A stretch of 64,000 nt of DNA from Fennellomyces sp. T-0311 (Eukaryota; Mucoromycota; Mucoromycetes; Mucorales; Lichtheimiaceae): contig JALLLT010000008.1 in the NCBI GenBank assembly GCA_025266875.1, positions 1,116,001-1,180,000 on the forward strand. Direction: 5' to 3'. Shown here piece by piece: positions 12,094 to 21,476 of the stretch (position 1 is its first letter; every line of letters begins with the position of its first letter). A program made the translations under genes and the position numbers. The notes beneath the pieces were generated by a model. That model was not told where the DNA came from, did not search any database, and saw nothing but the letters and a program-made list of their open reading frames with translations.

Positions 12094-14346
12094 ATGGCGC
12101 AATCGTCACCTGCTCTACTCGATTCCCTGGACATTGTGTTTCTCGGCACGATTGGTCTTGGTACCATTGCCTGGTTTGCACGTCGTCAGATTGCAGAGCG
12201 AATCTTTGGATCGAAGGATGAAGCCAACAACAAGGGCGTCGGTAATGGCCATGCTCCTGCTGCACCCAAGCGAGAACGCAACTTTGTGAAAGTGATGCAA
12301 GAACAAGTAAGTTAATGGCCAGTGAAAGACAAGTTTGGCATTCTCCATGGAGAGAGGCAGAACAAGTAAAGCCTAAAATGACATTTGTGCCAGGGTCGAA
12401 AAGTCATCTTTTTCTATGGCTCCCAAACCGGCACTGCCGAAGATTATGCCTCTCGACTGGCGAAGGAGTGCTCGCAGAAGTACGGCGTGAGCTGTATGAC
12501 GGCTGATATTGAACTGTATGATCTGAGCTATCTGGACACTGTTCCTGAAGACTATTTGGTCTTCTTCATTATGGCTACGTATGGTGAGGGCGAGCCTACC
12601 GACAATGCTGTCGATTTCTGGGAGCTCTTGACGGAGGAGGAGCCCCAGTTCTCAGAAGGCGACACACTGAACAACCTGCGCTTCGTTGTGTTTGGCTTGG
12701 GCAACAAGACCTATGAGCATTACAACGAGGTCGCGCGCAAGGTCGACAAATTGCTGACAAAGATGGGTGCTAAGCGAATTGGCGAGCGTGGTGAGGGTGA
12801 CGACGATGCTTCGTTGGAGGAGGACTTCTTGGCGTGGCAGGATAACATGTGGCCGGCGTTCTGCGACGCCCTTGGAGTGGACGAGAGCAATGCATCCAAC
12901 GGGCCTCGCCAGGCCATGTACTCGGTTGAGGAGCTGGAGGGCCAGGAAGCGGTTTATGTCGGTGAGCTCGGTGAGAATCCAAAGGAGGGCGCGTAAGTTT
13001 AATGTGTGATGCGGGGTCAGTCGATCAGATAACTGATTTTCATGTTTAGTAAGATTGTGTATGATGCCAAGCGTCCCTACAACGCACCGCTCGTCTCGCG
13101 TGACCTGTTCGTCAACACAGACCGTCACTGCTTGCATGTTGACATTGACGTTTCCGATTCCAACCTGTCGTACCAGACCGGTGATCATATTGCCATCTGG
13201 CCTACCAACAGCGATGACGAGGTCATGCGTCTCGCTTCCATCCTCGGCCTGGCGGATAAGCTCGACACCAGCGTCATGATCAAGGCTATCGACTCCACCG
13301 CCTCCAAGCAATATCCGTTCCCCGTCCCCACTACCTACCGATCCATCTTCCGCCACTACATCGACATCTGCGCCCCTGCATCGCGCCAAACGCTGATGTC
13401 GCTTGTTGAGTACGCTCCCACTGAGGCGTCAAAGGAAGTTTTGCGAGTACTGTCCAAGGATAAGGATGAATATCGGTTGAAGGTCGGCGAGGCAGTCCGC
13501 AACCTAGGTGAAGTGCTCGAACTGGCTGCCGGAGCTGATGCCCGACCGGGCCTTTTCTCCACTGTTCCGTTTGATTTGATTGTCGAGAGTGTGTCCCGTC
13601 TTCAACCCCGCTACTACTCGATCTCGTCGTCATCCAAGGAAAGCCCCAAGGTGATCGCCGCTACTGTGGTAACCTTGGCGTACAACCCAGATCCTACGCC
13701 TGAGCGCACGGTTTATGGCGTCAACACCAACTATTTGTGGCAAATCCACGCGGCCAAGCACAACGTGGATGATGGTCAACGCTACCCCACATACGATCTG
13801 GCTGGTCCCCGCAACGCCTTGCAAGGTGCCAAGATCCCTGTACACATCCGTCGTTCGCAGTTCAAGCTGCCACGTAACCCCACTGTTCCCGTCATCATGG
13901 TTGGTCCCGGCACCGGTGTCGCTCCCTTCCGCGGTTTCGTTCGTGAACGTGCCGCCCAAAAAGCCGAGGGCAAACCCGTCGGCCCCACCCTGCTGTTCTT
14001 TGGTTGCCGCAACTCACAACAAGACTTTTTGTACAAGGAGGAATGGCCTGAACTGTTCGCCACTCTCGGTGAGGAGTCACGTCTCATCACGGCATTCTCG
14101 CGCGAGACGCCTCAGAAGGTGTATGTCCAGCACCGCCTGCAAGAGGCCGGCCAGGAACTGTGGGGCCTTTTACAGAAGGGTGCATACATCTATGTGTGCG
14201 GTGACGCAAAGAACATGGCCCGCGATGTCAACCAGACGTTCGTAAACTTTGCCATTGAGTTCGGTGGTCAGACAGAGGAGAAGGCACACGACTATGTCAA
14301 GAACCTCAGAAGCAGTGGCCGATACCAGGAGGATGTGTGGAGTTAA
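12094..14346 (+). CDS. NCP1: NADPH-cytochrome P450 reductase
   Basis: Three exons (12094-12306, 12394-12992, 13050-14346) give 702 residues, the usual length for this enzyme. It passes electrons from NADPH through FAD and FMN to P450s and other ER haem enzymes, including those of ergosterol synthesis. An N-terminal membrane anchor spans about residues 8-28. The flavodoxin-like FMN domain starts with FFYGSQTGTAEDYASRL and continues with MATYGEGEPTDNA. The FAD domain has RYYSISSS near residue 458, and the NADPH domain has GPGTGVAPFRGF near 559 and VCGDAKNMARDV. The chain ends DVWS, keeping the conserved penultimate aromatic Trp that stacks on FAD. Both introns are GT-AG. No defect is seen. Codon use is more GC-rich than that of the flanking relics, as expected for an expressed core gene. 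Confidence 0.95.
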
Positions 14347-14503
14347 ATTATTTACTTAAAACTAATATAGAAGTGTATAGATGTGCCTTGTATCCCCCAC
14401 TCTCGCCCTCCCTCCCCTGCTCCGTTAGAGAAAAATAACCGTAGATTAACTTTGCTTCGCCTTTATTGCTAATTCATTGCCAGTACGAAAAACAAAGGGG
14501 TAT

Positions 14504-16006
14504 TCATTGAGTTTGGAATTCATTGGGCGGTGGCTGCGTTGGTGACGACGACGAAGGTGGTTTGGCTTCTTCAGTCGACGGGGCATTGTCTGGCTCCGGT
14601 GGATTGTTGTTGGGCTGCACTATCGATCGCGTTGACGATGACGACGACGGTTGTGATGACGACGCGCCATAGAAACGCTCCGGCGAGTATTTGGTTTGCA
14701 AGGTTTGCAGCAATGCTTGATTTTCTGGACGTTGGAACTCACGCATGAATTCGGCCCATTCACCGGTGTTAAAGTTGTGCAGTAGCTTGCGGCCCGACAC
14801 CTGCTTACTGAGCAGCAGGAACCCGCGGCCGATAATATTACAGACTTGCCAGATACGCTCACCAATGGTCAGACGACGACGTATGGCTTCCCAGTTTGTA
14901 TTGACAAGCACCTTTTCTATTTCCGAGCGACACTGGACTATCACCGGCCGAGTGTCATTGCTCGCCTGCTGCTGCCGCTCGACTTCGAGATCGCGATACG
15001 CCAGGAACAGTTGGAAATACTCGTAATTGAAGTAGACACCCGCGTTTCGCGGTGCAAAGTCGCAGTCGTAGTGTGCAGGTAAATTGGCAAAAGTAGCAAA
15101 ACGGTGCAGTGGTGACATGAGCGCATAGCGCGTGCTGCTCCCTTGGTCTTGGATAATCAGTTTGGTTTCGTCTTCAATGACATTGGCTTGATGGAACAGA
15201 TCGGCTTCGGACACCTTGAGCAGATCTTGGATGATTTCGTTTCCTATTTTTGTGGTGTTGTTAGTTGTTTTTCTCTTTGTTGCATATAGAAATAACTTAC
15301 TTCGTACAGCGTATTCCTTATCGCGTGGACTTGCCTTCTTGGGACGCTTTGTTTGGTCTTTGCCGGCAGCGTTGTTCTTGCGCTTGATGCCTGCGGCACC
15401 GGCTGCGGGCGACGAGACCGAAGCTAATGCCGCCTGAAGTAACTGCTGCGGGGATGCCTCTGTGCCAGCGGCCGCCGCTGCTGCCGCCGCCGCTGCAGCA
15501 GCAGAGAACAAGTTCGACTGGTCCTGTGCCGGATGAAACAATGCTGTTGGTGAAGATGAAGACGACGCGCCCGCCATGGCAGCTGCTATCTTGAACGGAT
15601 CGTACTCGCCGCTGCCGTTGTTGTTGTTGCTGCTATTGCTGCTGCTATTGGTGCCAAAGAACGAGTCGTGCTGCGTCCCGGTAACATTGACGGCATACAC
15701 CTGGCCTTCTTGACGAAACATCACCTTGGGCATATGGGGCACTTTGAGAAAGACAACATTGTCCCCCAGCGCATGGCACAGTGCAAAGAACATGGCTGCG
15801 GTCTGCATGGGCGAGCGTTGAGTTTTGATGTCCTTGACGCACTGATAGAATCGTAAGATGCGGTCATCGCTAAGAATATCGGCTAGCGTGGGCGAGAGAA
15901 ACATGCAGTCGTCTTGCTGGTTTGTGGAGCTGCTGTTGCTCGACGAGTTGGTGGACTGTGGCATGTTGACGCGGAACGTTTCTTGTGGCGACGATCCCGG
16001 GTCCAT
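14504..16006 (-). CDS. Low-complexity, probably nuclear protein of unknown family
   Basis: One open frame of 500 codons starts at ATG 16006 and converges on the reductase gene (157 bp apart). Residues 1-40 are Ser/Asn-rich. A compact block follows (DDRILRFYQCVKDI, AMFFALCHALGDNVVFLKVP), then Ser/Asn and poly-Ala runs. A basic stretch (IKRKNNAAGKDQTKRPKK) could be a nuclear localisation signal. The second compact block (residues about 255-430: IIQDLLKVSEADLFH, YEYFQLFLAYRDLEVERQ, RRRLTIGERIWQVCNIIGRG) is followed by a Pro/Ser/Gln tail. The segment 15244-15300 has perfect intron signals (GTAAGT, CTAAC, ATAG) and 57 nt, so the mature protein may be 481 residues. I do not recognise the family; a transcription-related role is only a guess from composition. 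Confidence 0.6.
   Translation of the reverse strand: MDPGSSPQETFRVNMPQSTNSSSNSSSTNQQDDCMFLSPTLADILSDDRILRFYQCVKDIKTQRSPMQTAAMFFALCHALGDNVVFLKVPHMPKVMFRQEGQVYAVNVTGTQHDSFFGTNSSSNSSNNNNGSGEYDPFKIAAAMAGASSSSSPTALFHPAQDQSNLFSAAAAAAAAAAAAGTEASPQQLLQAALASVSSPAAGAAGIKRKNNAAGKDQTKRPKKASPRDKEYAVRSKLFLYATKRKTTNNTTKIGNEIIQDLLKVSEADLFHQANVIEDETKLIIQDQGSSTRYALMSPLHRFATFANLPAHYDCDFAPRNAGVYFNYEYFQLFLAYRDLEVERQQQASNDTRPVIVQCRSEIEKVLVNTNWEAIRRRLTIGERIWQVCNIIGRGFLLLSKQVSGRKLLHNFNTGEWAEFMREFQRPENQALLQTLQTKYSPERFYGASSSQPSSSSSTRSIVQPNNNPPEPDNAPSTEEAKPPSSSSPTQPPPNEFQTQ
15244..15300 (-). other. Probable in-frame intron inside the 14.5-16.0 kb gene
   Basis: The minus strand reads GTAAGTTATT at the donor, CTAAC 18-22 nt before the end, and AAAATAG at the acceptor. 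Its length, 57 nt, is a multiple of three and it holds no stop, so retention would add 19 residues without breaking the frame. Confidence 0.7.
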
Positions 16007-16307
16007 GGTGCGATATAACGTTATTGGGATATAAAAAAGGAGAGAGAAGAAAGTTGCCTTGACTATAAGAAGTCTTCTTTATGCCTTTGTCCAGAGAGGG
16101 TGCGGTGGAAGAGAGGTGTGCGAGCCGTAAGACTTGATGGTCCGGCAAAAGTGCGATGGGGAAAAGAGAGAACGTTTCGACCAAAAAATATTCCCCCCAG
16201 GATGGGAACCCGCGCGGCCCCACGCCGTCGGAGCAGTCACTCGCATCACTCGCGCGACGGACCATCGCGCAATACATTCACATCGAAGCATGGAGCAGTA
16301 CTAATTT

Positions 16308-16324
16308 TTTTTATTATTATTATC
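16308..16324. repeat. TTA/ATT microsatellite
   Basis: A short T-run passes into about four ATT units in the spacer between two divergently organised minus-strand genes. It is too short to carry more meaning. Confidence 0.6.
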
Positions 16325-16436
16325 GTCATAGAGATAGAACGAGCGATATTTCATTAGAATCGATACTTTGCGAAATCGACAATCTCCCTGTCATGCTTCG
16401 GCATCAGATATCTGCTGAAATTTGATTGGGAACCAC

Positions 16437-16887
16437 CTACCAGTCGCCGACCTCGTCCGCGTCCTTGATCTGCTCATACTGCTGGCACACGCTCTGAAGC
16501 GATTCCACCGAAGCCTGCAGCGACGCAATTCCGTCGTTATCCGACACCGCCCACAGCTTTTCCGACATGTATTCTTTGAGTTTCACGCATTCATTGTACG
16601 CATCCTGCATTCAGCCCCATGAGCACAAGGTGTAATTTCCCAAAAGTCACGGAGCAGTTTACCCTGATCGTTTCGTTCATCTTGACTTGTTTGGGCTCGA
16701 GCATTTGCAGCATTTCAGCGAGAAACGAGCCGGACTGACTCGCCTTATCCACAGCCTCCTCAATGCTAAAGTTGAGGTTGGACGACTACATACACGGTGC
16801 ATGAGCATGATAATGAATTGGACGGCTATCCGAATAGTGTGGGGTGATTACTTGGAGCACAGTGAATCCAGCTACTTGGGTGGCCAT
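16437..16887 (-). CDS. Small spliced protein of unknown family, helical
   Basis: Three exons on the minus strand fit together in frame: 16887-16852 (MATQVAGFTVLQ), 16785-16663 (FSIEEAVDKASQSGSFLAEM ... KMNETIR) and 16604-16437 (DAYNECVKLKEYMSEKLW ... DADEVGDW stop). Both introns are GT-AG, of 66 and 58 nt. The 108-residue product is rich in heptad-like Leu/Met/Val spacing and acidic at the end, so a helical or coiled-coil adaptor is plausible. I do not recognise the family. A further exon-like stretch lies just upstream at about 16998-17139 and may belong to a longer form, but its reading phase does not join cleanly to the ATG exon, so the start given here is provisional. Confidence 0.55.
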
Positions 16888-16997
16888 GAGAAAAAAAATG
16901 GAGGAAGAAGTGTATAAGGTTGCTTGTATTTTCACATGAAAAAATATCGCCTTGTTTGTGTTCCATGCCCGGCGCTATGCTGCACGTGGCTATATAC

Positions 16998-17139
16998 TAT
17001 GTATTCGAGCCACTGAAGCTCCTGCAGGGCGATCTCCATACGCCACGCCAGTCCTTGGCAGTTTGGAACCAAATCATCTAAATAGCTTGGTACTTCTTTT
17101 AAAAGCGCATCTACCCGCAGATTCGTGAGGGCCAGTATT
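16998..17139 (-). other. Exon-like open stretch upstream of the small spliced gene
   Basis: The minus strand is preceded by a good acceptor (CTTCTTAG) and reads LTNLRVDALLKEVPSYLDD then NCQGLAWRMEIALQELQWLE before a possible donor GTATAT. The composition is protein-like and very unlike the surrounding AT-rich DNA. It may be a 5' exon of the 16.4-16.9 kb gene or the tail of a separate gene. Confidence 0.35.
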
Positions 17140-17149
17140 CTAAGAAGCA

Positions 17150-18640
17150 GTGATGTGCAGTATGCACTTGTTTCTCAATTTAGGTAGGGACAACAGTAAC
17201 TTGCTTCTGAACCATATTTATCTGTTAAAAGGATGTCTCGTTTTGGTGCTAGTGGTTCATATGATGGACCGGGTCTGATAATGCCGCATCGCCCAATGGC
17301 GCATTATGGCATAAAGAACAGCAACAAAAAAGTTACTCAATGGATCAGTAAGCAAAACACTGATAAACGTGGGCGTAAGCGACAACTTTTTTTTGGGGGG
17401 GGCGCGTAAATACGTAGGAAATTACGTCTACCTATTACATAGTGTTCACACTTCAGTGAGTACAATGTACAGCATTTGAATTGTGCATAACTTTTCATCG
17501 CTATGGGTCAATGAACTGGATAGAAATTTGATTCCCACGCCTATACGACAGTCGCACTCCACTTTTCGCGAATACTAGAATTGTTTCTAACCGAAAATCT
17601 CTCGAATGTGTTCCGGGAAGGGCGGTTCGACTGTAACGAGCAACTCCATGTGGAACTAGCATTGCTCTTGGTTCAATTACCAATAGTACATACCGATATA
17701 TACGTATCATAGCAATTGTACATTTAAGTTTGACATGGAAGCTTGCATTCATTTGGCCGGCTTGAAACCAGCCTTATGTAGTCGATAGACTATGAAAAAC
17801 ACTAAAAAAGCTTAATCCAGCCATTCCATTTCCAAGCACCTCATGTTTTATTCATAACACTTATACTGACTAAGAGTTAATATATACAACTCAAAAGATG
17901 GCCAATGATCCATCAATAGCCACAATTAATATTAATTCTATAAAATGTAATATATCAATCGTTGTGTGCCGAGGACATTCGTTTAATTACGTACGTAATG
18001 AGGATAGCAAGGATGAAGACAGATTGCCGTCGTCATGCCACGTTGTAAATGGGTCTAACGAGCCAATAAGCTGGATACATACTCGTACAATGTAGTTTTC
18101 CACCATTTGTTTCAATCACTCACAAAGCTACGCATATATCTTATAATCATGGGATGCCACCGTAACAATGATGCCTTAAGTATATTAAGTACATCCTAGG
18201 ATTTCATACCAGGCTCTACCTGGGTCAGCGTCGGCATGAATTCGGGTACTAAATAGGCAACTGATGCAAAAAAAAAGATGACAACAGAAAGCAAGCGGGA
18301 TATATGAATTACTATATTAACGAAACGATAATGTGGCCTTATAATCAGCCAAATCATTACACAGCACTCCTACGTATTTAAATGTAATATGTATCGAGTT
18401 ACGATAGGCAAAGAAGCAGCAGTATGTCCGTTATGACTATTTTTTCATGAAGCTCTTGGTATTGTCCTTTTAGTCGAATTAGTTTTTTATCTAGCTGAGA
18501 TGGCACTTCAATTCATTTATTAGAGTGTACGTTACTCTTATAGTCCTTCTATTATTTCACTTGGTCAATACAAACGAACATCAATGGAGTTCCAACTGTA
18601 GAGGAGTGATTATATAACCCTGATTTTCATCGAGTTCTGT
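17150..18640. other. AT-rich spacer, nothing firm
   Basis: About 1.5 kb without a supported gene. A plus-strand frame from ATG 17233 (MSRFGASGSYDGPGLIMPHR, then stop after about 57 codons) and its minus-strand shadow look partly coding, but neither connects to further exons. Confidence 0.4.
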
Positions 18641-18655
18641 GAATACAGTGGCCGC

Positions 18656-18817
18656 TTTATATAACAATACGATGGTGCAGCCCAAACTTTATCGTTATAT
18701 CAAAATATCGTTATATAAAATAGGGTTTGGCAATGATTACCGTATTGGTGCATCGAGAATTGTATCGTTATAGTGAATTATCGTTATATAAAATATCATT
18801 ATATAAAGCGACCACTG
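18656..18817. mobile_element. Pogo-like MITE, 162 bp, flanked by TA
   Basis: The left end CAGTGGCCGCTTTATATAA and right end TTATATAAAGCGACCACTG are inverted repeats with one mismatch, and TA stands on both sides, as for Tc1/mariner-pogo target duplications. The inside is AT-rich, repeats the TATCGTTATA motif several times, and encodes nothing. It is therefore a non-autonomous element that would need a transposase from elsewhere. A diverged, truncated relative lies at 35271-35348. Confidence 0.75.
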
Positions 18818-18819
18818 TA

Positions 18820-19990
18820 TAGATTGCTGGGCAAGCGATTACATATATCATCAGAATATGTAAGCTCACATAGTGTTGACACTCTTCCCCACGTATTTGA
18901 TTGAGTAGCCTATAATCACCCTGAAATTGTCGGCTGGCTCGGGGTTGGTAGTGCGATTCATACATAGGTCTGCACATCACGGGTGATGGTGGTACGTAGG
19001 TAAGAAACTGGTATCCTATACTGGGACTATGACAGATATACTGCATATAAACGCTGAGATGTGTTGACTATAATCTCTTTGACAATCAAAAGCGACTGAA
19101 GCGAGAATAACAATACCCGGTGCACAATAACTTCTATAAAAAGTGATTTTGGAGACAAATAACGATCCATTGTAGATTTGGTACATTTGCGGCATGACTA
19201 AAAATACTAGCAGTCTTGCTACACGCTATTGAAAACTTAGTCAGCCTGCGCTTTACACCCTTGTTTAATCACTCTCAGTTACGTACTGAAGAATGTGACG
19301 CGTGTGCCATTCCAACGTTATTGTTCAGATGTGGTGCTCTCCCGATCACATCAACAAGAGTGGTTACACTTTTGTTGGCGGCGACAACTACGACTATCTG
19401 CTACCTAAAGAAGTGCAGTGACACAGCAATTGCAACTCATAAAACTATCAATACAATTCTTGTCAAGCATTCCCCATATAATGAGGTTATTCCACATCTC
19501 GAAGAGGGCATGCATGCGTAACATTTTTAGCAACGCTCGCTGTGAACCTGAAGTACTTACTGCCATATGTATAGTTTATTGGCCACACATTGGTTCTTAT
19601 ATAGAGCAATTATGATCGACTCGATATATACTTACACATATAGCCCGCATTCTAAACGAAATTAACTACGAATACGTTGTTATAAAAGGAAATTGTTTGA
19701 GTAAAGTAATTCTATGTGAAACAGGGTCCACAAAGTAGGTTGGAATATAGAGAAATAGAAAAGGTGAGTTAACCAAATAGATACAAATGTAAGCTCCTGA
19801 CTTGGGCATTTGATAAAGTATGATCAAGATAATTGAGGCCAAATTAACTGGTTTATTTCATTTGATAATTCGAGGGTATTTATAGACTTCTTTCCTCTGG
19901 GTTCTGGAAGTACGACTGCGATAATAACATGTCGTGTCGGAAGCACGTTGTTAATGAGAAAGGGCGTCTCGAAATGATCCGAGTGTAAGA
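18820..19990. other. AT-rich spacer, nothing recognised
   Basis: Short open frames only. The part near 19715-19790 is similar to 20420-20490 (see the repeat entry), which points to an old local duplication or a decayed element. Confidence 0.4.
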
Positions 19991-20490
19991 TGTCGATGTG
20001 CAAAACGCACAAGTATAGTAGAGTATAAGGTGTTGACCGTGAGAATCCGAGTGGAAAGGAAGATTGAGATGTGCAAAATACACAAGTATAACAGAATATC
20101 GGGTGTTAACCGTGGAATCCGTGATAAGAGGTAGATTGAGATGTGCAAAATGCACCAAACAATAGAGTAGACAGCAGACACAGTGAGCACGTGCTTGCTG
20201 TATATGGAATATGGTGACACAAACAGAGAGACCAAACGGTAAGGGAAATTTGCTACAACGTACTGTAAATACGGACGTCGTTATACTCAGAGGTAAATGA
20301 AAAAAAATATAGTCGCTATTAAATTGCTCAGAGCAATTGTATCACTTTATGAACCCAACGCTCTAGGATCTTTGGTCTATCCGCTCCAAAACTAAAAGCA
20401 TTGTTGTTGTTCCAATTTGTGTGAACAGGATCCACAGTTGCAAATTGAAGTAATAGAACCAGAAAAGATGAATTAACCAAAAAGGTAAAA
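19715..20490. repeat. Diverged duplicated segments (about 19715-19790 and 20420-20490)
   Basis: Both segments read GTG-AACAGG-TCCACA, then AATAGAA..AGAAAAG.TGA.TTAACCAAA, about 700 bp apart in the same orientation. This resembles two decayed copies of one non-coding element. The family is not recognised. Confidence 0.45.
19995..20200. repeat. Tandem repeat, about 72-73 bp, two full units and one partial
   Basis: Units start with GATGTGCAAAA at 19995, 20068 and 20140. Units 1 and 2 share CACAAGTATA, GGTGTT-ACCGTG, AATCCG and AGATTGA; the third fades after about 60 bp. A single weakly related unit (GAGATGTGCAAG) recurs near 20658. No coding capacity is evident. Confidence 0.65.
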
Positions 20491-20499
20491 GTCATCGGC

Positions 20500-21476
20500 A
20501 TCTGTAGTAAATCAAAAGGTAAGGTCAAAGTTTCCATAGTAGCTGCGTAGCTCAGGTATGCTTCGTTTAAATCTACCAGGACATTTATATGTTTTCCAGC
20601 TAATGTGAAGTGATCCTAACTACGCTATATATAAAAGTACACATGGAGTAGATAGTTGAGATGTGCAAGTCGCTTAATATAGTAGAATATTGCTAGTAAG
20701 CATAGTAGTCATGTATGCTGGAAGGTGAAATAGTAATACAAGGGAAATAGTAGCGCAAAGTAGCCTTGTAACAATGTATAAAGCATCAACTTATTTAACA
20801 AACTACTTGAAAACAACATCATTTTGGATACTCGTACCGATATTTGGTAACTAAGCGTTGCCAGGTCAGTAAACGAAACGTTGCATATCAGCAGAGTTCG
20901 GTGTTACACAACTACAGAACATTGAAACTTTTGGACCAATCCAATGACAGCACATGAACAAGCATGGAGCGCATGAAAAATTGATGGAACGTTATCAGTT
21001 GAATAACTGAAACGCGTAGTCGGAAACCATAAACGAGATTATCGATATCCGTGGTTACGGAAATTTACAGACTCAATTTAAAGTAAGGTGATATGTGTGT
21101 AAGGTGTGTCACCCAAGAAAAAGCGGCAAACATTGTTATGGAATCCGTGCAGTGTACTCTCTGATTCCTGCCTGTTCTGTCATTTGTAACTGCATGGAAA
21201 GTAATGTAGTATCCAAACAAAAGTGGATATGTATCTAACACTGGACATTGGTAAACGATATGATGTAGCACTAGGGGATAAAGAATAGCATGGCGTTGTT
21301 GTTTTTGGCATGAAGGGGGTGATCAAACACATTGCTAAGTGCGCCACATTTTTCTTATTAGGGTCTCATGCAGGATTTCAAGGGGGGAGGAGGACTGAGC
21401 GAAGGCTGAGCATTTAAATAGAGCTTTTCTCTCAGACTCCCCTTTTCCCCCACTTTTGAAAAAAAAAATTACAGCC
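20500..21476. other. AT-rich spacer upstream of the WW-domain gene
   Basis: Nothing coding is seen. The last 100 bp become C/T-rich (CTCAGACTCCCCTTTTCCCC), a usual leader for genes in this window. Confidence 0.4.

Noticed and set aside
12652..13389. Minus-strand frame of 245 codons
   Set aside because: It lies antisense to the P450 reductase exons and has no own motif; it is a shadow of biased codon use.
17233..17405. Short plus-strand frame from ATG 17233
   Set aside because: About 57 codons, protein-like at first but ending in a G-run; no partner exon and no match recognised.
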